This document shows positions 12,709 to 24,206 of a stretch of 64,000 nt of DNA, one piece after another. The position numbers and the translations under genes were made by a program. Source of the DNA: Phlebotomus papatasi (lineage: Eukaryota; Arthropoda; Insecta; Diptera; Psychodidae). The DNA lies in contig NC_077222.1 of NCBI RefSeq assembly GCF_024763615.1, forward strand, positions 109,897,417-109,961,416, read 5' to 3'. Numbering within the stretch: position 1 is the first letter of the stretch; each line of letters begins with the position of its first letter. The notes under the pieces are model-generated. The model worked only from the letters and a program-made list of their open reading frames with translations, did not search any database and was not told the DNA's origin.

Positions 12709-13783
12709 CACTGAGAGAAGGTCTTCAAATAAATAAGTGTGAAAATGAGTGTTGAAATAACTCCGCCCGAAATGAGACTTGATAATGCACACATTCCCTA
12801 CATTGAGTGTTGAATTAAAGGTATTTTTTTTAAATGAGTGCTGTAACAAGTCGCACTAAGGCTTGGTTAAACTCTCATCATGCTTGAGCGTATTAGTGTT
12901 GGTACAAACCTTATATTTCTATGATGAGACTAACGCCAACGCTAAAATAAGTGTTCATCGAGTGTTTCATGAACACTCATGAGTATCTGCCGTATAGATA
13001 CAAAATCGACGTACTCGAATTCTAATAAAGAAGTCAATTTCACTTAATAATTTTAACGTCACTACCACCGTACAAGCTTTTTTGACAATAAATTCTTTTC
13101 ATTTGCTATTATTTTCTAATTTCTTAGCAAATTTTGTCAATTTTCACCGAAGTCAACACACTTTTTCTATAATTTTAGCCGTCCGACTCTTGTTGAGTGA
13201 TACGTCCGACATGTTAAATTTTTTTTTATTGGGATGCAACATCATAAACAAATCTTTTAAACATTTGACTATTCAGGTCTTTTCCATACAAAATATTTAT
13301 CACACAACACTCACTCCAGAGACTTAAGCAAGCCGTCTGAACCACAAAACTCAATTTTCCAAAAATATAGTTCGTTCAATTTTCATACAAAACACTCCTT
13401 AATTTTCAACTTATTTCTGTCGGCACTGTCTTTTTCCGGATCACAACACAACTGTTTACCGGAGGAGCTTTTCCTCCCAATTTCCACTATTATAATTATT
13501 GAAAAATACGCGAAAACTATCACTACTTCGCAAAATAATTGCACTGTGAATTAATATTTTGTATGCCATTTGACAATTCTCAGCGAGTGAAAGAGCAACA
13601 CTAATTGGAAGCCACTGGAAAGTTCTCACACTCGATGAGGCTTGAATTTATCATTCATGAGTGTTGGAAGAAGCCTCAAGCGTAATACCAAGCCTCATAT
13701 GAGGGTGGGTTGATTCGAGTGTTGGATTTTAGTTGTGACAACACTCATTTCGTGTCCTGGTAACACTCAACCTTCTCTCAGTG
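12709..13783. mobile_element. Non-autonomous DNA element with CACTGAGAGAAGG ends
   Basis: CACTGAGAGAAGG (12709) and its reverse complement CCTTCTCTCAGTG (13771-13783) bound 1.07 kb. Inside, motifs such as AACACTCATGAG, GAGTGTTTCATGAACACTC and AAGGCTTGGTTAAACTC occur in both orientations. A shorter relative at about 17370-17612 shares GGCTTGGTTAAACTC and the end TCTTCTCCCA, and another end-like piece is at about 58200-58245. No transposase is present. Confidence 0.7.
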
Positions 13784-13864
13784 TTCAAAACAGGCATTTG
13801 GGGCTATGAGGAGTCCTAGGGCGTATTTTAGTGATGGAGTGAGTCTGTTGTGAATAATTCACTA

Positions 13865-14052
13865 TGGGGCAGCGGGGCAGCCTTGAAATTGGGCTTCTTT
13901 CTCGTACTTTTAAATGAAACTAGACCTTATCAAGATGCAATTTAGGTAGGCAAACCAATTAGGATGCTAAACTACATTATGATAAGTCTCATTTTCATTT
14001 AAAAATAGGAGAAAAAATCTGATTTCAAAGCTGCCTCACTTGTCCCTACCCC
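13865..14052. mobile_element. MITE family 'GTGGGGCA...CTTTGAAATT', copy 1
   Basis: TA-TGGGGCAGCGGGGCAGCC at the left and GTCCCTACCCC-TA at the right, around a 188-bp body with CCTTATCAAGATGCAATTTA and its near mirror. Relatives are at about 15910-16043 and at 63107-63338. Confidence 0.75.
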
Positions 14053-14055
14053 TAG

Positions 14056-15900
14056 TCATGTAAGAGACAAATTCTTTGTACTATTCTTAAAGTTTCAATT
14101 TCTTGCACTATTTGAAATGGTTATGTACATGTTTCAAAAGAATGAAGTACCCCTGCCTACAATTACTAATTTGCTGTTAATTTTCCACAAAGTCTCTCCA
14201 TATGGTTGTTGATTGTGGGCTTGTCTCTATTACTATTTGAATTTACAGTCGCTGTATATTTATTGATAACAACAACATTGGAATGGTAGTGTGGGAGATT
14301 TTTTCTTTCTCCTATATCTTCTTACTTAGTTTGTTGTGTTTTTCTTTTCGTGTGTGCGGTGTCTATATAGAGAAAAAAAATTATTATCTGTTTGCTTGAG
14401 CTTTTAAAAGCTCTCCTTCTTAGCGGCAAAATCAACTTCCAAACAATTGCGTCATTTAGAGAGATGAGATTGTATATATATATATATTTTCTAATACTTG
14501 AATACTGGGTTTTGTGGTTGTGTGCTTGAGATTAATTCCTCTCTCTCTCTCTTTGAGATAATTGGTATATCTTATTAAATTTTATAAGAAATTATGAAGA
14601 TATATTTGCGTGATTATTTCATACTGTGTGTTGATGAGATTGTTAATATATATATGGTAAATATTTGGTGTGGAGCCGTGGATAGTGGGTTGTGATATGG
14701 GGAGGATGTGAATATATATATGTAGAGTTGAGAGCGAGAGAGAGGAAAACGCGTTTGTAAATTTATTCGCGCGTCTAGCAAATTTATTAATAAAAAGATA
14801 AATAAAAGAATAAGAGATTGCTGTGGCTGTTGTGCTTGAAAGGAGGGAAATTGACGATGGATGACGATGTATATAATGAAAGAATATCAACCAATACACC
14901 AACAAAAAAGACAAATACCGATGAGAGTGAGATTTTATTCCTTGGGCCAAACTTGAAGCTTGAGCTGTGACTCTGTTTAGTTCACTTTCAGACGTTGCAT
15001 TGAGTAGAATTGTAAAAGCACGCAAACAAGAGGCAGGCTTTTAAGATTATTGTAGCTCTGTAAAGCCGAAAAATTGAACTTTAAGAATTTTTTCTGGATA
15101 GAAGAATTGAAAGTGTGCTGTGAGAATTTTGTGAAAAATTGTGAACTTACACAGAAGAGAAGATAAATTAAAGTGTCTGACTAATTGAATGTTTGTGACA
15201 TTGAAAGGGAAGCACACACGCATTTTCGTGGGCAAAATAAATATTACGAAAAAAAACTGAGAGTAGGCAAACACGAGAATGAATTATTCAAAGTGGATTC
15301 ATCAAAGTATAGTTATTTTATTGGATTGATTGTTGATGTTGAGAGAGTCATCCCAAGTATCGCGCCGGCAGTAAACACGTTGCTCAACAAAGACTGTCTA
15401 CGTGATCATCAACAAGTATGAATAAAATGTTGAACAATTTGCAACAAATTATTCTTCCCATTCACCACTTTTATTTCCACCTTTAAACTTTTTTGCTGGT
15501 ATTTCAGGAAATAATCAAGCACTAGCACACCCATACTTTGGGGATTAATTAATTACAGAAAGGCAAAAAAAAAGAGAATTTTTCGAGATATCTTGAAGTT
15601 ATTTCTTGGACAATGTTGATCATTTTTATCTTATCTACCTGGGTAGAACTTTAATGATTTGATGTTCATTACTCCTTTGAGGAATTAGCTTTTGAGACAT
15701 GAGTGAGATTATTTTATGTGTTAGAGGTGTTCTTTGGTCAAGACCGTTCCCACAAAGCTTTATTTTGCGTCTTTTCATTGCTTGGATTCCCGAGGAAAGA
15801 AGAAATTTGGGGAAAAGAAAGGTCTTTGATATTTATTTTATCGGTTTATCGGTTCCGGATTTAGAGGCTAAACGGTTAGGATTAACTATTTTATGATGGA
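14056..15900. other. Intron with low-complexity tracts
   Basis: Contains (TA)n near 14475, (CT)n near 14540 and several ATATATAT runs. A 147-codon minus-strand frame (14582-15025) and a 78-codon plus-strand frame (15185-15421) are open, but both look like composition artefacts. The latter ends near a GTATGA that could be a donor, so an untranslated first exon cannot be excluded. Confidence 0.4.
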
Positions 15901-15909
15901 ATGGGCAGA

Positions 15910-16043
15910 GAGAAGTGGGGCAGTTTTGAAATTGGTAATAACCAATTGTGAAACTAAATTGCATTATGATAAGGTTTAGTTCCATTTAAACATAGGAGAA
16001 GCCCATGTTTAAACGTACCCCAATTCAAACGTGTCCCACTTCT
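15910..16043. mobile_element. MITE family 'GTGGGGCA', copy 2 (short)
   Basis: AGAGAAGTGGGGCAGTTTTG and GTGTCCCACTTCTCT form the ends. The interior TTGCATTATGATAAGGTTTA matches the other two copies. Confidence 0.6.
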
Positions 16044-16073
16044 CTAACTGCTTAAATGACTATTTCGTCATTA

Positions 16074-16275
16074 GGATAAGATGGGGTAATTTGGAACAGG
16101 GAGACTTTGTAACGGTTTGATATGGCAAAAGGAAAAGGAAAAACAACGAAGAAGTACTTTCAAATTAAAGTCTCGTACTTCTTCGTGGTTTTCTTTTTCT
16201 CTTTGACCGTCTGGGACAGTGAGAAAATCTCAAAATCCTAAAATACACATGATTCTGAATTACCCCATCTTACCC
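16074..16275. mobile_element. MITE family 'GGGTAAAATGGG', copy 1
   Basis: Left GGATAAGATGGGGTAATTTG, right CAGAATTACCCCATCTTACC, flanked by TA at the left. The interior has a strong inverted pair around AACGAAGAAGTACTTTC. The second copy is at 56645-56857. Confidence 0.75.
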
Positions 16276-16285
16276 AACGTTCCTA

Positions 16286-16540
16286 CACTGAGAAAAAAAA
16301 GAGAGTGCGATTAACATTTTTTCCTCATAAATTTAACACTTTTTAGGTGTACAAACATATCAACATTTTTTTAATGTTAATTTTACACCTTATTAAGTGT
16401 AAAATTAACATGAAAAAGGGTACCTTTAACTCCTAATATACTTAAAAAGGGTAATAATTACACCGATTTCGGATCGATACTGCAGGGTAAAATTAACATT
16501 TCCGGAATGTTATATTAACTTTTTCGGATTTCCCTCAGTG
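16286..16540. mobile_element. MITE family 'CACTGAGAAAAAA', copy 1
   Basis: TA-CACTGAGAAAAAAAAGAG at the left and TTTCCCTCAGTG-TA at the right; 255 bp. The interior has repeated blocks such as TAAAATTAACAT and TTTTTAGGTGTA in both orientations. Other copies are at 19441-19705 (opposite orientation), 28527-28658 (partial) and 37242-37464 (cut at its right end). Confidence 0.8.
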
Positions 16541-17139
16541 TATAAACTTGATTACAGGGACCTCTCAGGATTTCTTTTTTCCATACGTTTTTGCATAGAG
16601 GCACTGAAGACTATTGGCAAGTTTTTCTCTGAAGAGAATTAACCTATCAGTCTAATATATTTCGAAAACGTGCATTAAAAACTATCTATAAATACATATT
16701 TCATAATGTTCGCCGAAATAATACAAGAACTACGAGCAAATTTGTTTAATTCGCGGTGCAATGGCTGCAAAATTTTTACAAGAAGAATTGGAAAATAGCT
16801 TCACTTTTTATTTGGCTTGATGGGCCCCTGCTTGATTAATTATTTCTTTGTGTTTTTTGTTTTTAAATTAAAGACAAAATTAATCAAAAATTTAGCAATG
16901 ATCAATACCAATTATCTCGTGCAACACCCCATTTTCCACTTATCCGAGACACGTTCCCTCTTCTAAGCATAGCAACGAAATAATCTTCTAAAAAACTATT
17001 CATACAGAAATTAACCAGGATTTCATTCTGGTCACGTTCGTAAATTTAACTTCTTGGTTCATTAGAGAGATCACGTGATTCTCGATTACAATCTGAATTG
17101 GCTGAAATTGATGATTTTCCTCATTTCTTAACACTAAAC

Positions 17140-17352
17140 TTCCAGACCGTTTTTAGTCATATTTCCTAGCACTCTCCGTCAAATAACAGACTGCGGTAGG
17201 GTAGGATATTTAACAAATGTTTCTTGAAGAAGAGGAAAAAATTAAAATTTAAACACTGAAGAATGTATTACTTGCATATTTTATGAAATTCATAAAGTTT
17301 TATAGTGACATTGCACCGTTTAAATACGTGTTATTTTTAAAAAGTTTTAAAC
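17140..17352. mobile_element. Repeat family 'CACTAAACCTACC', copy 1
   Basis: About 210 bp from ACACTAAACTTCCAGACCG to CACCGTTTAAATACGTG matches 53740-53952 in reverse almost end to end, including AATTTAAACACTGAAGAATG. It is non-coding. Confidence 0.65.
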
Positions 17353-17369
17353 GGGCTAATTTGATTAGT

Positions 17370-17612
17370 TGGGCTTGGTTAAACTCCTATCGTGTTTGAG
17401 CATATCAGTGTTGGTGCAAGCCTCATATTTCTATGATAAGTCTAACGGCAAAGCTCAAATAAGTGTTTATCGAGTTTTCCATGAACACTCGTGAGTGTTT
17501 CATAAGCATTCGGAGTGTACAGTGAAACAATTGTCATGCGTTAAAATAAACCTCGAGTGTAATGTCAACCCTCATGTGAGGGTTGGGATTACACACTCAA
17601 TCTTCTCCCAAT
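17370..17612. mobile_element. Short relative of the CACTGAGAGAAGG element
   Basis: Shares GGCTTGGTTAAACTC, GATAAGTCTAACGGCAAAGC and GAACACTCGTGAGTG with 12862-12985, and ends with ACTCAATCTTCTCCCA. It is a deleted copy. Confidence 0.55.
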
Positions 17613-19440
17613 GTAGATATGATTTTTTTATAGATGACTTAGGGTGATGCAATTTTTAGTGAAAGTTTGTAATACGTTTTATTAAATTCCGTGGTACAAT
17701 TGAACAGTTGTTAGACGATTTCGTATTGGATATTACACTCATTATATTCTTCAAATTGTTATTATCTTGATAGTTTCTAGCATCTCTTGGAGGTAACTAG
17801 TGTATTTTCAAGAAACCAAGAAATTTAGAGTTTTTCAATCTTGAAACACTGAAGCTATTATTTACACCGCCGCATTTAATTCAGATTTAATTAGTCCTAA
17901 ATCCGATTTTGGGACAATACAGTCTCTATCTAATGTGAAGATGTAAATGGCCTTGCATTCTCTCTTTATGGGATATTTTCTTTCTTTAAGGGATAAAATT
18001 TCCTAGGAAATTTAAATAAGGATTGAAAAGCTTTTTTCCAATCCCACAGAGTGGGATTGGAAGTGTGGTATTGAGTGTATTTATAAAATTTAAAAGTTAT
18101 TCTTGCTGGATTTCGAAAAATGTGGGATTGATATTGTAAGATATATATCCTCATACTATATTAATATTGGTATTCAGTTTTGGAATTCGTGGGATTGGAT
18201 TTTTTCTATGTGGGATTAACTTAGCAAAATTCATTAGTTTTGGTATTCACTTTTAAAGAAAGTTAAGGTAAATAATTTTGATTTATCTTCTCATTTCGAG
18301 CACCCAGTGAATTTCCTTTAGGCCAATGATTTTCTTACTTCAGTGCTATGTTGTTTCAAGTAATTTTATCTAATTCTTTCATCTTCATTAGATCTTCCTT
18401 TTCTCTCAGAGAGTCAATACCACAGAATCTTCTGGAGATTTTCTTTCACACGCAATTTTCCAATTAAATTAAATTGAAGACGATGCATTTGGGTTTCTTT
18501 TTTAGGAGAGATCTTAAGCCAAAATGGCAATGTAAGTAAATTTGCAAATAAGCATTTTTTTATTGGCACATAAATTGCATAGTTCGTAAGGTGCTAATAG
18601 CAATCTCTTCGATGTATAGTGTTTCGATTAATTGTCGAGTTGATCGGTGTGAAACATAACAAATAACTTTATGACTTTGTTTAAATACAGAGAGTCAAAG
18701 AGAATGATGATTTGAGTGCAAAAATGCAAATTTCAATGTCACATTCGTGCGATTCTTCAACCGCGACTTTTTTTTTTGTAAAGTTTATAAAAGTTTGTCC
18801 TCTCCAACTGAGACATTTCCTCGTGTTTGTGTTTTAGTTCCTCTTTCCATTCAGGTGATTTTTTTTGGATGTTTCGTTTTTTTTTGGGCAATCAAAAAGG
18901 TGATGAAAAAATCATTGGAAATTGAAATGAAATGCTAAATCTCAACGTGGTTTTTAAGCCGGTTTCTGGGGTGAATAGAATTGTGACCTAATATCCACGT
19001 CATTTGCTCTCGTGTTTTCCAGAGGTTCCCCTTCAAAATTCAATTTTCTTCATGGCCATTCTTTTCATTTGCTGACGATTGCTCAATGTCGTTTCCCAGT
19101 TGTCCAGTTGAGTTTCTTCTTTCGCTCAAATGGATAGGGTTTCTTGCAGAGTGCAAAAAAAAATCAACATAACAGGAGGTATCAAGTAGCATTCAGGTGG
19201 TGAAGAATTTGAGAAATTGGTGTTGCATTTTAGTGCGCATTTGTAATACAAAACTTCAAATTCTTATGGAAAGTTGTAGTTTGGCAGCAATTTTTATTTC
19301 GCACTCCGGAAAAATCCAGCAAAAAAATCTATTCCCGGCGAACAGCATGTTTATATTGAATTGTTTAGAAAATTTATTATGGTAATCATTACTCGTCATC
19401 TGTTTACTTGGAAAGAAATAGTTACTTTACCCGGCAGTCG
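17613..19440. other. Intron, mostly unassigned
   Basis: No gene seen. A perfect inverted repeat, TTCCAATCCCAC / GTGGGATTGGAA with a three-base loop, lies at 18037-18063, and TGTGGGATT-type motifs recur up to about 18220. The remainder is plain AT-rich sequence with poly-T runs. Confidence 0.5.
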
Positions 19441-19705
19441 TACACTGAGATAAATCCGAAAAAGTTAAAATAACATTCTGGAAATGTAAATTTTACCCTG
19501 CAGTATTGATTAAAAATCGGTGTAAATATTACCCTTTTTAGGTGTATTTGAGGTTAAAATTATCCTTGTTCATGTTAATTTTACCCATTTTACCCTTAAA
19601 AATGTGTAAAATTAACATTAAAAAATGTTGATATATTTTTACATCTAAAAAGTGTTAAAGTTCTGAGGAAAAAAGTTAATCGCACCCTCTTTTTTCCTCA
19701 GTGTA
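19441..19705. mobile_element. MITE family 'CACTGAGAAAAAA', copy 2
   Basis: TACACTGAGATAAATCCG to TTTTTTCCTCAGTGTA, reverse orientation relative to copy 1, with the same interior blocks. Confidence 0.8.
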
Positions 19706-19890
19706 GCAATGCTTACGAAAGTAAGGTTAGTGTTACTAAGTAAAGTTGGGGCAATCTAAACGCCAATGTCACATTTACATTGTCACGCTGTAATTGCTTC
19801 GTTCTATGTATTTCATTTTACACCCCATTTGGCACCTTAGTGACCCCTTAGCACTAAGGCCTTAATTAATATCCAGATATATACATTATT

Positions 19891-21677
19891 AGGTGAGATT
19901 CTTAACAATCTCACCTACTATAATCCTAACAAAATTTCATGTCGTCCGATCGACCTCAAATTTGGCCAAAATGTGTTTCGCCACTTCCTGATTCCGAATA
20001 TATATGTGGCTAAGTTACGTTCCCGGCCGGCCGGCCGGCCGCTCTTTGGAGCTTAATAGCTCCTAAACTAAAAAAGATATCGACTTGCGGTTTTCGGCAA
20101 AGGTTATATATCGGGTGAAAATTGCAACTTGGTGCATAGACCCCCCACCCCCCACCCCTCCTTCCGCCATTTTGAAGACCCCCCTTTTTTTGTTTTCTCA
20201 ATAGCTCTGCCCCTATGGCATCGAGCGGGCTCAAATTTTAGTATGTTATAGCTGGGCCTTAGAGCTTTCCATCAATACCAAACTTAAGGTCCCCCGACCC
20301 CCCTGACCCGAGCTATAAGGGTCCAAAAAAAAATTCTTAAAATGGCCATAACTCCGGTTCTAATTGTCAGAATTTAAAAAGTGAGGGCTTTTTGGAAAGC
20401 TCTCGTGAAATGCCACTTCCCCTTCTAACATCGCAAGTTCATAAAACCACCGCTAGGGGCGCTTTTTTTAAAAAGAAAATTTTTAAATCTTAAAAGTTAA
20501 ATAACTCAAAAATTCCATTGTGCATCGGGCTGAATTTTTAGTATGTTGTAGCCGTTGATTATACCTATCAAACAAAAAAAACCTTAAGTCGATCTAAAAC
20601 CCCTGACCCGAGCTATAAGGGGTCAAAGTTCGAACATTGACCGGCCTCTATCTCCGGTTCTAATTAACATAGCGACCTAAATTTTACCTTTTTGGTTTCG
20701 TCTCGATGAGCACTTTCAGATGGAAGTTCAAAAAGTCACCACAGGTGGCGCTGTGATAGCGTCAAAATTCATCGAAATTCAAAGTCACTTTTCTCAAAAA
20801 CGGCATTGTGCAAGTTAATGAAATTTTAGTATGTTGTAGTCCAGTCTAGGACGTTTCCAAAATGGTGCGTATGTGCGCTGTGGTTTCAATAGAACCGGAG
20901 ATATGAGGGGTCAAAGTTCACAAAATTAAAAAAATCATATCTCCGGTTCTATGTGACCGATTTTGATGAGTGAGGGCTTAAACGAAAGATCTCACCAAAT
21001 GCTACAACTTTCTAGAATATTTGAACTTCGTGGGACCAACACCAGGGGCGCCACAGTCGAAAAACCAATTTCAATATCACATAACCTCAATTATCTCGAC
21101 TGTCGCTGAACCGATTTTGATGATTACTTCAACATAATTGTAGAGCACATTTGTCTCTACATTTCGTCCATACATCATTTTCCGCTCAGACTACGCTATC
21201 ACTCCGATTTTGCCGTTTAAGTGTGAAAAAATTGATTTTTCCAATAATAACGCTTTGAAATCACTCAGATGCCAATTTGACTGCCTCTACTCCACCGAGA
21301 CACTTAAAATAGGGGTTTAAATGGAAAGTCCCGCAAAATACAACAATTCTTTGATTTAGTTGAAGTTCAACAAATGACTACTTGGGGAACTCTGGATGAA
21401 AAAACGAGTTAAGAAACAAAAAACCTCGCTTATCTTGGCTTCTGAGTAATCGATGAGTTCAAGTTCTACGGCAAAATTATAGAGAACATTCTGGTCTACA
21501 TTTCACCCATATAACACTTTTCTGTCAGTTCATCCAAATCCTTGACATTTTGGTTCAAATACAAAACTTGTATAATTTCACGAATTTGATTCAAGATAAC
21601 TGAATGGCGTCTCCCTACTTAAGTATCAAATCGAATTTGCATGCACTCCGAGTTAGCTCACGTTAAGAATCTCACCT
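19891..21677. repeat. 1.8-kb internally repetitive element with mirrored ends
   Basis: It starts AGGTGAGATTCTTAAC and ends with the exact reverse complement GTTAAGAATCTCACCT. Its left end is also a small hairpin (AGGTGAGATT / AATCTCACCT, six-base loop). Inside, a module of roughly 250-300 bp recurs about four to five times with heavy divergence. Each has 'ATATCTCCGGTTCTA', 'ATGAGGGGTCAAAGTT', 'TTTTAGTATGTTGTAG' and a 'CACCACAGGTGGCGCT'-like block. A (CCGG)n run lies at about 20025-20041. GC content is above that of the intron. No long frame is open, so it is not a coding transposon; the class is unknown to me. Confidence 0.65.
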
Positions 21678-21853
21678 ACATAAGCCGGTTAGGATTATCT
21701 GTCCCTTTAAGGTCTTAACAGTATGAGATTTCATAAATAATTCACTTTAATTAAATGGCTGACGACTTAAGTTGTCTTATGCACCTCTTTCCGATTATTG
21801 AGGGAGATGGCACTAGGACTGTAATATGTTTAGTTCAATCAACAACGCTTTAA

Positions 21854-22117
21854 TAATAATAATAATAATGCTGGCACAATATTCCATGAAAGAACTAGGC
21901 CTTCCCGCAAGGGGATTTCTAGACATGCATTATTATTTTTTCTTGTACGGGATGAGATTGTTAGTCCCATGCCCGTGGAATTAAGGGCAGTGAAACTCAC
22001 TGGATGCAATCCGAACACCTTTAACGCCAGAAAAATTCCTGGTGACCTAAAGGGGATTCGAACCCGGAACACTTGAATCATAGAGCGAGTGCTCTACCAC
22101 TTGACCCACTGAGTGTC
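21854..22117 (-). mobile_element. tRNA-derived SINE, copy 1, with 11-bp target duplication
   Basis: On the minus strand the element starts with a tRNA-like head: A box GGTCAAGTGG (complement of 22097-22106) and B box GGTTCGAATCC (complement of 22054-22064). It continues through a non-tRNA body and ends in an (ATT)n tail at about 21854-21868. CAACGCTTTAA flanks it on both sides (21843-21853 and 22118-22128), a perfect 11-bp duplication as made by LINE-mediated insertion. A functional tRNA is excluded because the acceptor stem does not pair and the body is long. Confidence 0.88.
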
Positions 22118-22299
22118 CAACGCTTTAACATTTCTGAAAAATGTTGTGCCGAGGGCGCAATAGGTACTTTGGGGATAGGATTCTACGCCCTAATAAGGGT
22201 TTGAGTGGTCAGAAGCTGATTTTTTCATGTTTCTCGTATACTTTGGGAGGGTAATACTTGTTGGTTGTGTAGAAAGGCATGAAGCTGATTTCTATATAG

Positions 22300-22520
22300 A
22301 AGAAAGCGCTCTACGTTCGGACGACTCATGCTTCGGTTAATTCAATGTTTTTTTATGTTCCTTATGGATTTCAGTCATAGCTCTTTTCTGTGAATTTGGG
22401 GCATTGGACTAGCTATTAAAATATAATATTATAATAGGCCAAATTCGTTTAAAACACATTGAAAACATGAATTGTTCAAAGCTTCAGTTGTCCGAAGGTA
22501 GCGCGCTTTCCTCTACCTAT
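22300..22520. mobile_element. MITE with GAAAGCGCTCTACG ends
   Basis: GAAAGCGCTCTACGTTCGGA at the left; TCCGAAGGTAGCGCGCTTTC at the right. The inner parts CATGCTTCGGTTAATTC and AGCTTCAGTTGTCCG also mirror. A partial copy is at about 43435-43485. Confidence 0.65.
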
Positions 22521-22656
22521 TGGATTCCACTTCTGACAACAATGTTCTGAGTATTTTCTGGTTTAGAATAGCTCAGGGTCAACCAATTGACGAAAACCAC
22601 AGATGCAGATCTAAATGCAGATCTTCCAGAAAAAAATAGAACACAATTGACACTTA

Positions 22657-22802
22657 TGAACAACGCACAATAACTTTTGTTTAGTAAACATGTCTTTGAA
22701 ATTTCAATGAGAGTGAATGAAACAGAGATCTAGTTATCTCATTTTCTCTCATGGGAAATTTCGAAAACATATTTAGAAACAAAAGTTATTGTGCTTTGGG
22801 CA
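22657..22802. mobile_element. 146-bp palindromic MITE, copy 1
   Basis: TGAACAACGCACAATAAC at the left and GTTATTGTGCTTTGGGCA at the right, centred on GATCTAGTTATCTC. Same length as copy 2. The flanks are TTA and TAT, so the target duplication is not clean here. Confidence 0.8.
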
Positions 22803-22824
22803 TATTACTTTCGATAACTTATAC

Positions 22825-23093
22825 ACAGAAAAAAATATTTAGTAATATTGTTTGTAAATGTTTGTAAATTCTTACTGGAGACTTATCAAATGCTCGTGAA
22901 TCGTATAATCCACTAAAAAGTTCGTTGTTTGTACTTTTTTTTCACAAACATTATTCGTAACATAATCACTTAACAAACATTTTTTTGTACTTTTATATAA
23001 ACATTTGTTTGTAAATGTTCGTAAACACGCAAAAAAATGTTCCTAAAATTTTGTCATTCGTTCGTAAGTTTTTGCCAAACAAAAATTTACGAA
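22825..23093. mobile_element. Element with TTCGTAAA/TTTACGAA repeats, copy 1
   Basis: Dense TTTGTAAATGTTCGTAAAC and its complement, with CGTATAATCCACTAAAAAG. A related copy is at 37465-37690, ending TTTAGTAGATTATACGAT. Confidence 0.55.
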
Positions 23094-23095
23094 CA

Positions 23096-23255
23096 GATAT
23101 GACAATGTCATATGACAAATTTTCGTGTTTAAATTCGAGTAGATAACAATAAAAGCCAGTGAGTAACAAATTGTTTGAATAGTTTTGACGAATTTACCAC
23201 ATAGAAAATTCTAAATTTATCATATGACATTGTCATACTAATACAGAATTCCCCT
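23096..23255. mobile_element. Palindromic element 'ATGACAATGTCATATGACA', copy 1
   Basis: ATGACAATGTCATATGACAAA at the left and TTATCATATGACATTGTCAT at the right, then ACAGAATTCCCC. The left tip is missing compared with 36992-37213. Confidence 0.6.
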
Positions 23256-23462
23256 ATAGGGAGGATGTCAATTTAGTCAGGTTAGGATTCTCTCCACAAA
23301 CTTCCTAAGTCAACAAAAAATCATTGGATTAAAGAAATTGTCGGGAATCAACAGACATTTATGAACACTTTCTCCACGTGATGACACTGTTTTCTACCGC
23401 GAATGGCGCTGGTAACTGTTCTCAATTTTTAGTTTTGATCTTAAAAGGAAAATCATTGTATA

Positions 23463-23664
23463 GGGTAAAGTCATACAAGTTGGACAGGGATTTTTTCTTG
23501 ATAAATACAGTACTAAATGTTTTTTAAACACAAGGAACCAAATCATAAAACTAAAGCATTAAAAATATACAAATCAAAATGAAGTACTATCAAGAAAAAA
23601 AAGCCCTGTCCAACTTGTTCCATTGTCCAACTTGTACCATGGTCCAACTTGTATCACTTTACCC
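23463..23664. mobile_element. MITE 'GGGTAAAGTCATACAAG'
   Basis: TA-GGGTAAAGTCATACAAG...CTTGTATCACTTTACCC-TA, 202 bp, TA on both sides. CCAACTTGTACC repeats near the right end. Confidence 0.75.
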
Positions 23665-23706
23665 TACATTGCTTTAAAAAAATAAGTAAGAGAAATCTTG
23701 CTCTTG

Positions 23707-23880
23707 AACATTTTTTTAAGTACATGACTGTTCTCAAGTGCTTCTGCATTATCGACTTTTCTTTGTATTTGTTTCTGTCACGATTGTTTCGTGGTTTTAG
23801 AACACGATGAGGACTGGAGAGAACAGTCGTGACAGGAACCAAAACAAAAGGGTCAATAATGCAGAAGTACTTGAGAACTT
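23707..23880. mobile_element. Solitary foldback element of the 3.3-4.5 kb family
   Basis: ACATTTTTTTAAGTACATGA at the left, AGTACTTGAGAACTTGCC at the right, and an internal GTCACGATTG / CAGTCGTGAC pair. It is a relative of the units in the array at 3338-4547. Confidence 0.7.
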
Positions 23881-24057
23881 GCCTTTTATTTAAAAACGTA
23901 AACTTTTGATCATCTTACAATCTTGCTCACAGTGAAATGCCAAACACGATTTTGGCATTTCAAAATTAACGTGATCTTTTCTAGTCGGTTTACTGACTCT
24001 AATTAAGCAATTACACGAACATGTTTACAAAACAGAAATATTGTGCGTGCGCCATAA

Positions 24058-24203
24058 TGCATAACGCACAATAACTTTTGTTTAGTAAATATGTTTTTAA
24101 CATTTCAGTGAGAGTGAGTGAGATCTAGATCTAGTCATCTCGCTCATTCTCATGGGAAATTTTGAAAACATGTTTACAAACAAAACTTATTGTGCGTTGG
24201 TCA
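24058..24203. mobile_element. 146-bp palindromic MITE, copy 2, TAA duplication
   Basis: TGCATAACGCACAATAAC ... TTATTGTGCGTTGGTCA, with TAA on both sides (24055-24057 and 24204-24206). The three-base TAA target fits PIF/Harbinger-type elements. Confidence 0.85.
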
Positions 24204-24206
24204 TAA

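Noticed and set aside
14582..15025. 147-codon minus-strand open frame
   Set aside because: Composition is driven by ATATAT and CTCT tracts (Ile/Tyr/His/Ser-rich). No domain, no splice context and no second supporting signal.
20010..20234. 74-codon minus-strand frame with Gly/Arg-rich stretch
   Set aside because: It comes from the (CCGG)n and CCCCCCACCCC tracts inside the 1.8-kb repetitive element.
22041..22115. tRNA gene on the minus strand
   Set aside because: A and B boxes are good, but the acceptor stem does not pair and the sequence continues into a SINE body with tail and target duplication.
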